From contig NC_085072.1 in the NCBI RefSeq assembly GCF_963662255.1, positions 1,554,001 through 1,618,000 of the forward strand: a stretch of DNA of 64,000 bases, read 5' to 3'. How positions within the stretch are numbered: the stretch's first letter is position 1; each line of letters opens with the position of its first letter. Under the pieces are notes generated by a model. The model searched no databases and was not told the DNA's origin. It was given only the letters and a program-made list of their open reading frames with translations. A program made the translations under genes and the position numbers. Shown piece after piece: positions 45,901 through 64,000 of the stretch. Source of the DNA: Cinclus cinclus (lineage: Eukaryota; Chordata; Aves; Passeriformes; Cinclidae).

Positions 45901-48417
45901 TTGCCCAGACGGCCGAGGACATTGCCAGGGCCAAGCGGCTGCAGCAGGAGGCAGAGCAGGCCAGGTCGGTGGGAGTTCAAGGCATTTGGCAGCTCAGGGT
46001 CCCTTGGCTCGGGTGGAACTGGTGGTTCTCAGCTGGGTTCAAATCTTGCTCTGCCTGAGCTGTCCTGACTTGCATAATCTGAAGTTTTAGGCCAGGATCT
46101 TCTGTGTCCATCCAGTGCCTAAATGAACGAGTCTGTAATCTCCAGACACCTCCCCAGGGCCCCAGGGCAAATAAATCTCCCAAGAATAGATCCTGTTATA
46201 GATACCAGGACAAGAAGGGTTTTATCAAAAGCAGTGGAGGCTTTTCTCTTATCTCGAGTGCTGTGCTGAGAGGTGACACCATTGCCATGGCATTAGTTGG
46301 TATTGGTGACCTACATCCTAATTGCACAAGAGAGCATGGGGAGAGCCAATGGGCTATTTGTTTTCTGGGTGAAAGTTGGGAGGACTATTCCATGGTCCCT
46401 TAAAAAGTAATTACAGGGTGTCCTTGCCAATTTGGAGCATCTGCTTTGTCACAAGTTGACTTGCAGCAATACCCCAGCGAGAAGGTCAGCTGGATAAATC
46501 TGTAAACTCCTTGGCAGTGTCTTACACCTGCTTAACCTGCTGGAAGTGATGAGACAAGGGAGCCTGGCTTTCTCCAGGGCTCTGTCACCTGTCCTGAGCA
46601 GTCCCACCGTGTTCAGAGGAACTGCCTCCATGCTTACTGCTTTCCCTTTGATACCTTGTCATGCACCGTGAAATAAATGTTTCTGACTAGCTTGAAGGAA
46701 GGTGTTTCTCTGCCCTTCTTAGCTGGTCTCCTCTGCCTGAGGCTGTGACGTGGAGCTGATGTTCCTCTCACAAGGAAACCTGCTGGAGTGCAGACCTGTG
46801 GGTTTTGGGGGTGGGAGATTGCAACCTGCCCTGTAGCAATCCTCTCTTGCTTCCCAAGTCCCTGATTTTACCTCTGTGACCTCGACCTCCACTCCATGCC
46901 CTTTTCCATGCTCACTCCTGGCTGCTTCCCACCTTTCCCCAGGAACCGGGCGAACGCCGTGGAAGGCAGCATGGAGGAGGTGCTGGGGACCCTGCAGCGA
47001 GCCAACATGGTGCTGCTGGAGGCCCAGGGGGCTCTCAGGGGCTCGGGCTCCTCGCTGCACTTCATCCAGGAGCGCCTGGAGGAGGTGAGGGATACCCAGC
47101 AGCTGCCCCAAACCAATCCTGGGCCCCCGTCTGAGTGCCGTCCCTGCACAGGGAGGGTTTGGATGTGACTCCCTCCTCACGGGGACCCCTGTGCCCGCAG
47201 ATCGAGGCTGTCCTCGGGCCAGCCGAGAAGAACGTGGTGGCCATGGAGGCCGGGCTGGCCGCGCTGGCCGGGCGGCTCTCGCGGCTGCAGCAGGGCACGG
47301 AGCAGAACCGCCTGCGGGCCGGGGACACGCGGGACACGGCAGGGACAGCGGCACTGCAGGCCAGCAGTGCCCAGCAGGTACCAGCTCGGGGTGTGCCCGC
47401 TGCCGGCGCGGCGCTGCCAGCTGTGCCCTGCCTCTCAGACCTTCCTGTGCAGCTCCTGGCTGCCGTGCTGGCATCGCCCCGCTGCTGAATGTCTCCAGAG
47501 TCCTTCCCAGCCCTAATGCCCTTTGCTGGGAGCTCATTTCTGGGCTGTCCTGCCTGAGGCAGAGCGGCTCGTGGAGCTGTCTGTGAGTCCTTGAGTGCGC
47601 CACAGACCGTCACACATTGGTAACAAAGCTCTGGTGCGGTGTCCCTTTAGTATCTAAACAGGATTAAGCACTGGAAATGCCCCTTCTCCACAGCCTGGAT
47701 CTCAGCTGCAGTGTTTGTTTGCTTTTGGCCAGGCTTTTGGCCGGGTGAAGGAGCTGTACTCGGAGCTGCAGAGCAGGATGGGGCAGGGCCCGGAGCTGGG
47801 GGAGCAGGGCAGGAGGGTGCAGAGCATCAGCCAGGAGGCACAGGCTCTCCTCCAGGACACCATGGGCATCGTGCTCAGGATGGAAGGTAAGGTTCTCACA
47901 GACCCAGTGTCATCACACCCTGGGGGAGAGCTTGGGCTGCTCTGGTGTGAGGGAAAGGAGTGAGGAGGGACACAATGCACTTGGGGCAGTGAGAGGGTGG
48001 GATTTGGGCTCAACTGGTGGTGCTGGGGCAGGAAATTGAGAGTTTTCAAGGGTGCCACCATGAAGGGAAGCCCTGCCCGCAGTGCCACTGTGCTCCCGTT
48101 TTCCTCCACTCACTCACTTCCATTTTTTTGGCACTCACAACTAATGGGAGTGGTGTTTTGGGGAGCAGAGGGAGTGCAGGATTTTCATTTTCTTGCCCCG
48201 TCAGAGCTGTGCTGGAGTGAGGTGGAGGCTCAGCCCAAACCCACCACTTAACCCTTCCCTTCCCTGCCCTCTCTCCTCAGCTTTAGAGTCAGAAATTCAG
48301 GAAGGCAACGAGGCTCTGGTGTCCAGGATGTCACAGCTGTCGGGGCTGGAGGAGCAGGTGGGGAGGATCCAGGACACCATCAAGAGGAAAGTCACCTACT
48401 ACGAGAGCTGCTCCTGA
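27903..48417 (+). CDS. LAMB3: Laminin subunit beta-3
   Basis: Twenty-two coding exons, every junction in phase, 1168 aa (human 1172): 27903-27954, 28457-28611, 36684-36798, 36961-37034, 37127-37306, 37752-37815, 38095-38270, 38478-38601, 38875-39063, 39143-39298, 39721-39920, 40740-40851, 41260-41632, 42158-42318, 42891-43099, 44021-44224, 44799-44943, 45757-45964, 46943-47084, 47201-47377, 47733-47886, 48281-48417. Order of domains: signal peptide (about 1-24), laminin N-terminal domain to about 247 ([34 protein letters not shown]), six laminin EGF-like repeats about 248-580 ([30 protein letters not shown]), then a long coiled coil interrupted by a cysteine-rich knob (781-848, exon 16). It ends YYESCS, with the penultimate cysteine expected to disulphide-bond to another chain. 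With LAMA3 and LAMC2 it forms laminin-332 of epithelial basement membrane. The exon 8 start may be three bases later (CAGCAG acceptor). The exon 18 donor is GTCGGT, a weak site. Confidence 0.97.
28076..28178. repeat. 32-bp tandem repeat, LAMB3 intron 1
   Basis: Three copies of CTGGCTCTAGGGACAGGGGA plus CACCAACCTGGG, the last slightly diverged. Confidence 0.9.
28720..28797 (+). mobile_element. CR1 LINE 3' end fragment
   Basis: Contains GTCCCTGCCCGTGGCAGGGGG, then GATGAGCTTTAAGGTAATTTCC and CAACCCAAATCATTCC, the diagnostic end of avian CR1 in sense orientation. Confidence 0.8.
35031..35050. repeat. Poly(C) run of 20
   Basis: Twenty consecutive C after TCACA. Intronic. Length should be treated as uncertain because such runs are prone to sequencing error. 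Confidence 0.95.
35393..35530 (-). mobile_element. CR1 LINE 3' fragment, antisense to plus
   Basis: GGTTTGGGTTGGAGGAG, CTATCCCAGGGTGCTCCAAG and CATCCAACCTGGCCTTGGAC followed by ACTTCCAGGGATGGG are the reverse complement of the CR1 3' region. Confidence 0.8.
35690..35830. repeat. Tandem repeat CATCTCCTAATTCCC
   Basis: About nine copies of TCCTAATTCCCCATCA with shorter CACCTCCTAATTC variants, in LAMB3 intron 2. A 393-codon open frame over this region is spurious. Confidence 0.9.
37372..37500. repeat. 34-36 bp tandem repeat, LAMB3 intron 5
   Basis: Four copies of CACCTGGTGAGGGATGGGGG followed by TTGGAATCCTTGTA. Each copy carries CTGGTGAGG, which resembles a splice donor. Confidence 0.9.
41700..41746. 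repeat. 12-bp tandem repeat TTCTGCTTTGG
   Basis: Four copies just downstream of the LAMB3 exon 13 donor (41632). Confidence 0.9.
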
Positions 48418-48655
48418 GCAGCCCCTGCTCCAGGGCGTCGCTGCCCCTCTGCACACACAGACTGCTGCATTCATCCCCATTTCCCACTGCAGCTCTCCTG
48501 TGCCCAATATCCCTATTTTTAGCAAGCTGATTTTCCGTACCTCTGGAAAATAGCTGCGCTGAACCAAAGGAGCAACCCCACGGAGAGGGTTGGACTGGCT
48601 GAAGCTGCCCAGTGGTTGGAGGAAAAAGGGGGAGAGACATCAGGCTCCCATGGCA

Positions 48656-48661
48656 AATAAA
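48656..48661 (+). terminator. LAMB3: LAMB3 poly(A) signal
   Basis: AATAAA about 240 nt after the LAMB3 stop codon, the first canonical hexamer in the 3'UTR. Confidence 0.7.
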
Positions 48662-49122
48662 CACATCCACAGGTTGTTATTTCCAGAGGGCTTTATAAAC
48701 CAGGACATTGTTTTTTCTTCTTTTAGCCAATTCAAAATTTTTAAGCTGAATTTCACTGTTCAAATTAATGCCCTCCTGTGGGGTCTTCTAAAGCTTTTTA
48801 TCTATGCTGCAGTTAATTCTTCAAACGTGGCATGGCTTCAGTACTTCCCTCTGAGATCTTCCTTCAAATAAGGAGACCAGAGAAATGGAGAATTTTATCT
48901 CCCTCTGTACAACATACCTATATTTATGCAAATTAGAGAAACACAGGCTCATAGTCAAAGGTGAAGTCAGACGTCTTGTTTGATTTCCTGCCACAATCTG
49001 CTTATTTACCACAGAACATTTTGCTAGGAAAACACCAGTGGGAGCAGGTCTGGGATGCACAGGGAAGGCTTTAGGACCATTTCTGTGAATAACCAAGAGC
49101 ACTTTACAAAACAAATCTCAGC

Positions 49123-49128
49123 TTTATT
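49123..49128 (-). terminator. CAMK1G: Distal candidate poly(A) signal of CAMK1G
   Basis: AATAAA on the minus strand 1.46 kb beyond the CAMK1G stop codon, giving a 3'UTR of realistic length. The nearer hexamer at 50461-50466 is an alternative. The interval 49130-50580 has no gene and is probably this 3'UTR. Confidence 0.4.
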
Positions 49129-50460
49129 AAGCAAGTTCATTGTGCAATTACAGCCTTGGAAGGGGAGCTCAGCCCTTGCTGTGCTGCTGTCAGACACAGG
49201 GAGGTTTCTAGCAGGTTCTCTCCTGTAGCAGCTGCAGTGAGGGCTGAGCAGCTGAACTCCAGAGTGCCAAAGCCGGGGGTGAGGGCTGTAAAAACAACTG
49301 AGCTGCCACGGGAGTAAAGCTCTGCACGGCTTTGGTTTGTGGGGTTGATGTTGTGCAGTGCATTTGTGCATTGACAACTGAACAGGGTACAGCAAACAGG
49401 AGCTGGGAGCACTGATGATGCCCTAGGATAAAGTACACTGCTGTGGGAGCAGGAGCCTCAGACCTTCCCTCGCCTCCTCCCAGCTGGAATGATCCAGGAA
49501 CACCCCGAGCTCGCTGCAGGGATGGATCCTGGCCCTGCCTGCCCCTGTCCCCAGCTGGGCACTGCTCTCAGAGCTGCTGCCGGGGCAGAGCCTCCTGTCC
49601 TGCTCACACTGGCGCTGTCTGGCTCTGAAGTGCAGAAAAGAGTAAAAGAGCCCTTCTGGTCCTGCAAGAGAGAGAATTCCAGGTGAGGTGTGGGCTTTGT
49701 TGCACTGCCCTGCCGCCTGCAGAACGCTGCTAATGAGCTGCAGTGGGGCTGGGGACACCTGGGATCCCTCTGTGGGCTCTTATAAAACACTCATTGTCAG
49801 AATGGGCTCTTTGGAGTCTGCAGCAGCTCTGACTCACTTTTGTCTCTGCTGTCAATCCTTCGTGCATCGCAGTCCTGTTCAAACAGCCTCATCAACAGAG
49901 ACTGGCACAGGACATGAGAGGAGGGAGCTCACTTCTGTCACTTCTGAGGAGAGCTCTGCCAGCAGGAGCTCACCTTGGGGACGTTCCTTAGAGCAGGATC
50001 TAACAGCAAAGATCCTCACTGCTCACATACAAAGGGGTGCAAATGATGACAGGATCAAACTTGCATTATTTTACTCTCCTTTACACAAGGAGCATCTCTG
50101 GGCTCTGCTCACAAAGACATTTAGGCCTGCCTGGGCCAAATCTGGGAAAGAGATGTGCTGGGCCCTGGAGCTGCAGCTCCTGTCAGCCCTTTGCTCGTGG
50201 CCACAGCTGGGACCTGGCTGAACAGCCCCAGTCCCAGCTGAGGGACATGTTTGCATCAGCGTTTTCCCAGTGAATAGCTGGAAATCATGGTAGTGTTTGG
50301 TATGACAAACCCATGCTTGGCTTCCTCTCTCACGTTCCTGGGCGACTTCGTTGTGCTGTGTGAGCTGGATTCTGAGTCCTGGCCCTGAAGGGAGCTGAGA
50401 GCTGAGTCATTGCTGTGGGTTGGTGAAAGGGTTTTTCTCTCACAAAAAAACCTGGGTTCA

Positions 50461-50466
50461 TTTATT
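50461..50466 (-). terminator. CAMK1G: Proximal candidate poly(A) signal of CAMK1G
   Basis: AATAAA on the minus strand about 120 nt after the stop codon at 50586-50588. Confidence 0.45.
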
Positions 50467-50585
50467 TCATGTACAGTCACTGTGCTATTTGTGCCTTTCC
50501 CTTTTGCCTGCCCTAATTGGATTAATTAAGAGCAGCTGGTGATCGAATTGCAGGGCACTCACCTCTGACCCTGTGGCTGCCTCCA

Positions 50586-58886
<8,301 letters not shown>

Positions 58887-58912
58887 CTCCTCCAGAGTGG
58901 AAGCAGGGGATG
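58887..58912 (-). other. CAMK1G: CAMK1G 5'UTR part of the first coding exon
   Basis: Acceptor CCTCCTCACAG on the minus strand puts the exon edge at 58912, 26 nt before the ATG. A (GAGG)n purine run on plus supplies the polypyrimidine tract. Start context GGAGGAGATGG is reasonable. Confidence 0.6.
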
Positions 58913-59179
58913 CTGTGAGGAGGAGGAGGAGGAGGAGAGGTCACTGATGTGGTTTGTGTCTGCAGGAAGCCCTGGGCTCCCCAGCTCCAGTTAGAATTAG
59001 AGCTAGCAAAGGTCTGGGAGGTGTAAAATGCTCCACAAACCTCTTAGCACTCGTAATGAGATCGGCTCTAAGGACTGGAGGGACACTGGAAGGTGAGAGA
59101 GGAACCTGGAGACAAGGGAAAACCAGATCTAAAAGTGACCCTGGGCAGCAGGGGCAGGGGGAACTTCCCTGGATGTGTG

Positions 59180-59500
59180 GAGTGTCCCTGGACATGTGAA
59201 GTGTCCCTGGACATGTGGAACAATCCCTGGACATGTGAAGCATCCCTGGACATGTGGAACAATCCCTGGACATGTGGAACAATCCCTGGACATGTGAAGC
59301 ATCCCTGGACATGTGGAACAATCCCTGGACATGTGGAACAATCCCTGGACATGTGAAACATCCCTGGACATGTGGAGCAATCCCTGGACATGTGAAGCAT
59401 CCCTGGACATGTGAAGCATCCCTGGACATGTGGAGCAATCCCTGGACATGTGAAGCATCCCTGGACATGTGAAGCATCCCTGGACATGTGGAGCAATCCC
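59180..59500. repeat. 19/20-bp minisatellite in CAMK1G intron 1
   Basis: About 17 units of ATCCCTGGACATGTG(AAGC or GAACA), alternating 19 and 20 bp, so no single frame stays open through it. Each unit has a CATGTG hexamer. Confidence 0.95.
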
Positions 59501-60825
59501 CTTCCCAGAGCAGGAAGGGAGCCAAAGGCTGTGCCTTCAGCTGAGCCTTCAGAAGACAAAGCAAAAGCTTTCATGGATGTTTTTTATCCCTTTGGAAAAA
59601 GCAGAAGTATTAAAGTAGAGAAAAAGCTGAAAGGTCTTTTTTCATGAGAGACAGCTTAGATATTGGATTCCTCCTGAACCTACTTTATCTCCTTAATTAG
59701 CACGTTTGCAGGGTTTTCAGCTCCTTGACACATTTTTTAAAGGTTAGTTTAATATTATTGAAACCAAAATTGACTTGATTGTAAACAGTTGAAGGCTTCA
59801 GTCCATAAAATCACCAAAGGCCTCATGAACTTGACCTTTATTCACCTCCTGGTTTGTGATACCTGTGTAACCCACAGAAATCCTGCTCCTTCTAGAACCC
59901 AGCCTTATCTTACTCTTTGGAACCAGAGAAGGTGAAAAGTCCTTCACAAAAATGCTGATCGATCAGCAGGAACCTTTCTGCCAATTGTTTTAAGTCCCTA
60001 AATAATGTTTTCTTTGCAGTCATCTTCCTATCCCAAATATACAGGTCTGGAATATCACAGAAGGAGAATTTGATGGCAGGTGAGTTTTATCCACTCTAAA
60101 TAAACATCAGAGCTGTGCTGGCAGGGTGGTGCTGAGGGACAGGGAAAACTGAGAGAAACTCTCCATTCCTCTCCCAGGCTGCTGTCAGCCAGAGAATATG
60201 AGATGAAAAAAGAGAAAAAAAAACCCAAGTAGGTCAGCCTGGCCCTGGGGACAAGTGGCATTTTGGGCTCCTGTGCTGAAGCACGTCCTGGTTGGGATCA
60301 GCTCCATGGGACAGAGGGAACAGGGCAGAGAAACCCTCCTGCCCTGGGCAGAGGTGACCGTCCCCACCACTGGGGGACAGTGGGGTGATGTACACTCAGT
60401 TCTGAGAATTTGGCCCATTCAAGCCCAAGGATTAAATTTTCCCAATCCTGGTTCGTTTCAGCTCCATTCCTGGAGTATTTTGATGTTTAACTCCTTGTCA
60501 ATTCAACAAGTTCCCTATTTTAAAGCTGATTTTACTCCCAAGGGAAGGTAGTATGATGTTTTCTTCACTCTCCTGTGAATCATCTGCTTGTGTCAGAGTT
60601 GCTCCTGCTGTCACTCGGGGGGTGGCAGTTGGTGCTGGGGACAGGCTGCATGAGCAGCCCTCACTCCCTACACGTGGATTCGATTTCCTGCTTTCTCAGT
60701 TTTTCTGTGCCATCATCAGCAAGTCATTTCCTGCCTGCCCTTGCCTGTCCGCAAGGAAGGGGAGTAAATGCTGCTGTTCTGGGAGCAAAATAATGGGATG
60801 CCTCAGTTCCTGAGATGTAAGGCTG

Positions 60826-60888
60826 CGCGTGGCACGGCGATGGAATGATCTCTAAGGTCCCGTCCAGCCCCAGTTCTGTGACTGTGTG
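60826..60888 (+). mobile_element. CR1 LINE 3' end remnant
   Basis: GGAATGATCTCTAAGGTCCC followed by GTCCAGCCCCAGTTCTGTGA is a short, diverged CR1 3' terminus. Confidence 0.6.
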
Positions 60889-61189
60889 TGTGCTCAGCTG
60901 ATGGACACTGCCCCACTTTGCTCCTGCTGGATCACATCCTTCCCCGTGGTTTTGTCTCTTTGAGGAAGTTTGCCAAGGGGTTGGTGCAGGACAAGGTGGC
61001 CTCTGTGTCCAGCCACCATTATGGGGTAAGGAGAATGTGAATTCCCTGAGTCCCTGGGAGCTCATCTTTGTCTCTCACTCTGCTTAAATCACCTGTCGAA
61101 CTTCACAGCACTTGGTCACAATGCAACGTTTGATGTGGTTGTTGTTTGTCTTTTGTTATTCATTCAAGCTCTGGTGCAACAATCCCAAA

Positions 61190-61345
61190 ACCCCAGAACG
61201 GTTTGGGAGGGAAGGGACCTGGAATCTGCCATGGGCAGGGACGCCTTCCACTGTCCCAGACTGCTCCAAGCCCCATCCAGCCTGGTCCTGGGCACTGCCA
61301 GGGACCCAGGGGTAGCCACGGCTGCTCTGGGCACCCTGTGCCCTT
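61190..61345 (-). mobile_element. CR1 LINE 3' fragment, antisense to plus
   Basis: CCACTGTCCCAGACTGCTCC, AAGCCCCATCCAGCCTGGTC and CTGCTCTGGGCACCCTGTGC are the reverse complement of CR1. Confidence 0.8.
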
Positions 61346-62297
61346 CCCAGTGCCCTCACCTTTCCCTGCTGGTGCCCAAACCTGGGTTTCTGGATGGACT
61401 CCCTCCGCTGGAGAGGCTTCCCACAGGACTGAGGACATGGCAGAGCTGGGCAAACCTCTCGTGCTGGGACTGGCAGCTTTTCCTGCCCTGCCCTGTGTCC
61501 TCCTCACCCTGCCACCCCTCCTGTGCCCTCCTGCCCCTGGCAGCTCCATCCTGGCCCCGTCCAGGTGTGCCTGGGGACAGACCCGCCCCAGCAGTGGGAT
61601 GCACACCAAGGACACCCATGGGAATTCCCATTATTTTAGCCCCTGATCCTGACAGGGGGTTTTGGTGCCCTTTAGCCCGTTCGCCTCTTGGCAGTGCAAG
61701 CACAGCCTGTGCTGTGGTTGCATAATGAGACTGAAAAGCTCATTAACTAATGCAGGTGAGAACCTCTGGAGCCGAGGATGAAGTGCACAACGCGGATTTA
61801 ATCTGTGGAGCCTCTCCCTTCTCCACCATAACAAACACAGCAACACGCAGGGCTTCAGCTGGGTTTATATCATAGATAGAAGATAATAAACAAGTCTGAT
61901 ATGAATGTCTGACCTCTGGGCTCTCCTACAGCCTGAGCCAGCAAACTGCTCTGCTCTGTCTGATCCAGCACGACACTGCTCGGAGTGCAGGGGATGTTAT
62001 TATGACCTTGCTTAAATACTTCCTGAGGAAATTTGTTCTGCTTCCACATCCCACAGCAACAAATCCATCTGCAGCCAGGCCCTGCTTCTGAATGGATGCT
62101 CTCTATTAGCAGAACGATTGTAAGTCATGATTAATGATCTTGTGACAAACTTCAATGGGCAGGGGTAACAGACATGCAGCTTTCAGGGCTTTGCCTTTGG
62201 AATTAGAAGTTTATAGGGAAAAAAAAGGAGAATACTAATTCAAAGGGCTTTGACTTAAAACGAAAGAAAACAAAACACAGCAAAGCAAGCAAATCCT

Positions 62298-62323
62298 TGT
62301 GTGAATGAATGAATGAATGAATG
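62298..62323. repeat. (GAAT)n microsatellite
   Basis: Six tandem GAAT units in CAMK1G intron 1. Confidence 0.9.
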
Positions 62324-62722
62324 AAGTGCCAGGGCAGCCTCCGTGTTCAGGGACAAAAGAACAAGGAATTGAAACCACGAGCTCACCATTAAAAACAAAC
62401 CCACGTCCAAGTTCCCGTATTCCCCCCACCACGCCATCCTTTCCAAGGCAACTTGGGGAGCACTTGCAAAATCTCCATTTTCATTATAAACATCCCAGAT
62501 TCCCTAAAATACTTCGGACGTAAAACGTCAGAGGCAGCTTTCTATGAAATTGCTGAATTCAACATGAGTGCTGGAGGATACTACGGAGGAGAAGTCCTCT
62601 GGCATTTCCCTGTTACAAGATAAAACCCATTTTAAAGCAAAGCAGCTGAGCAGGGAATCCCACCTGTTTCACTGCAAGAGCAGGAACAGCAAATGGCTCG
62701 TAAGGAAAGAATATTTTCTTAC

Positions 62723-62850
62723 CCAAGTCAGCACAGACAAAGCAACTCCTGCTGGCTGCCGGCGCTCAGCTCCGAGTCTGCGGGGATTAGAGCTCGGTGA
62801 GGAGGAGGAGGAGGAGGAGGAGGAGGAGGAGATGGAGCCGAGATGGTAAC
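62723..62850 (-). other. CAMK1G: Probable CAMK1G noncoding exon 1
   Basis: On the minus strand GACTTGG is followed by donor GTAAGAAAA with the exon edge at 62723. Upstream sequence is GC-rich and begins near a (GAG)n tract at 62798-62832. Position, about 3.8 kb before the first coding exon, fits a separate 5'UTR exon. The 5' end is a guess. Confidence 0.45.
62798..62832. repeat. (GAG)n trinucleotide repeat
   Basis: Eleven GAG/GGA units on plus next to the probable CAMK1G first exon, so possibly within its 5'UTR or core promoter. Confidence 0.9.
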
Positions 62851-62899
62851 CAGGGAGTCACCAGGGGCACGGGGAGAATGCAGCAGGGCTGGGAGTCCC

Positions 62900-63770
62900 A
62901 GATGCAGCGGGCTCAGGATGGAGCTGGGCGTGCAGCAGCCGCTCCTCGCCACTGCTTGGTTTGGTGCCGATACATCCCCGGCTGCAATGCAAATAGGATT
63001 TGCCTTCCTCCAACAATCCCTGAGTGCTCAGCGCTTGGAAACCGCCCCGTTTTCCTTGGGATGGTTCTGTGGGACCGGGAGTTGCGTGGGGCTGTTCTGT
63101 TCCCCGGGACAGGCTGTCCCAGCAGGAGCTCCAGCCCTGGGAAGGGGATGCTCCCCATTCAGCCACGACCTGTGCGGAGCAATCACTCAGCAAGGTTCAT
63201 CTCCATGCCCCGAATTCGGGGCTATTTCACCCTGCACAATGGCTCTATTGTGACTTACAAAACCTCCCTGAGTGCCTGCTCAAGCACAGCACATATGAAT
63301 AGAGGAAATATTAATAATTCTTTGGATATTTTCTACAGTGTGGGAGTTTTGGAGCTGGCAATAACAACTTTACTGACTGCATTCTCAGTTGATTTACACT
63401 GCCATCTAGAATAATGCATGGAAAAAGTCCATATCATTGGGAAGTTTAGTTTTATGTCAGGAATAAATCAGCACTGAGGCAATACTTGAAACTCACATTC
63501 TTTTTCTCAACACATTTTCCCTCAGTAGTTTGGTTCCAAGGCAGAGGCTCTTTGAGGTTGGTCCTGTCTTTGCTGGTCAGGCTCCATCTCTGGGAACTGC
63601 ATGGGGATTTTGGCCAGGATTCCTGCGAGTGGGTTTGAATGTGCAGGTCTCCAGTGTAAGGTTAGGGTGGAATTTGCATGGATTTTACCAAGAAAGTAAA
63701 ATCACTGTAAGGCTTCAGCTGGGGAATGAGGGGGAGCCACTCCCGCTGCAGGGGGGGACACCAGAGTCAG
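62900..63770. other. Right-hand flank without a gene
   Basis: Upstream of CAMK1G on the minus strand. Only short open frames with no recognisable product. It should include the CAMK1G promoter, but I see no defined site. Confidence 0.5.
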
Positions 63771-63777
63771 AGTGATG

Positions 63778-64000
63778 TGAGAGGCTTTATTAGGGGGGTT
63801 CATTAAGGTGGTTTGTTGGGGGGGGTTATTAGGGGGTTTTATTAGGGGGTGTATTAGAGGGTTTATTAGAGAGGTTTATTAGGGGAGTTCATTAGAGATG
63901 TTTATTAAGGGGGTTTATTAGAGGGTGTATTAGAGGGTTTATTAAGGGTTTTTTTGGGGATTTCTTTTTGGGGGGGTGTTTATTAAGAGGGTTTGGGGAG
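63778..64000. repeat. Irregular TTTATTAGGGGG repeat at the right edge
   Basis: About 15 units of (T)TTATTAGGGGGGT / GTTTATTAGAGG with frequent G-runs of four to eight. It continues to the window edge. Units contain TTAGGG but are not arranged as a telomeric array. Confidence 0.85.

Noticed and set aside
49688..50221. 177-codon open frame on plus between LAMB3 and CAMK1G
   Set aside because: No family resemblance; lies in the likely CAMK1G 3'UTR on the opposite strand.
63778..64000. Interstitial telomere repeat
   Set aside because: TTAGGG words occur but the unit is longer and irregular (TTTATTAGGGGG, TTTATTAGAGGG), unlike a (TTAGGG)n tract.

Overview
This is vertebrate nuclear DNA and almost certainly a bird. 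Coding sequence is split into short GT-AG exons, introns are small, GC-rich minisatellites are dense, and several fragments match the 3' end of the avian CR1 LINE. Gene order and orientation match the human 1q32.2 block TRAF3IP3-HSD11B1-G0S2-LAMB3-CAMK1G, read in reverse. From general knowledge this block lies on a bird microchromosome (chicken 26). A songbird is possible but not shown. There is nothing prokaryotic, no CRISPR array, and no tRNA or rRNA that I could see.

Layout: 1-3.9 kb (minus) holds the 5' half of TRAF3IP3, which runs off the left edge. 5.5-8.3 kb and 9.3-13.9 kb (minus) hold two complete six-exon HSD11B1 paralogues in tandem. 13.9-19.4 kb has no recognisable gene. 19.4-20.5 kb (minus) is G0S2, with one coding exon and a 5'UTR exon under a TATA-like box. 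20.5-27.3 kb has no recognisable gene. 27.3-48.7 kb (plus) is LAMB3, 22 coding exons assembled with all phases consistent (1168 aa). 50.5-62.8 kb (minus) is CAMK1G, 11 coding exons (513 aa) ending in a CaaX box. The rightmost 1.1 kb has no gene and ends in a TTTATTAGGGGG-type repeat.

HSD11B1 (ER-lumenal cortisone reduction) and G0S2 (ATGL inhibitor, lipolysis brake) both act in hepatic or adipose metabolism. TRAF3IP3 is an immune-cell adaptor, LAMB3 is the beta chain of laminin-332 in epithelial basement membrane, and CAMK1G is a membrane-anchored CaM kinase. They are neighbours by conserved synteny, not an operon-like unit.

The most unusual content is: two intact HSD11B1 copies; a 29-bp minisatellite with 87-bp higher-order periodicity in intron 2 of the second copy; a GC-rich minisatellite in its intron 5 whose unit contains a perfect kappaB-type decamer about ten times; a coding minisatellite giving three 20-residue repeats in the CAMK1G tail; and a 0.6-kb 18-bp minisatellite in a CAMK1G intron that creates long spurious open frames. 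I found no evidence for a wholly new biological system. Exon borders were read by eye from splice signals, reading-frame phase and remembered family sequences, and no search was run.
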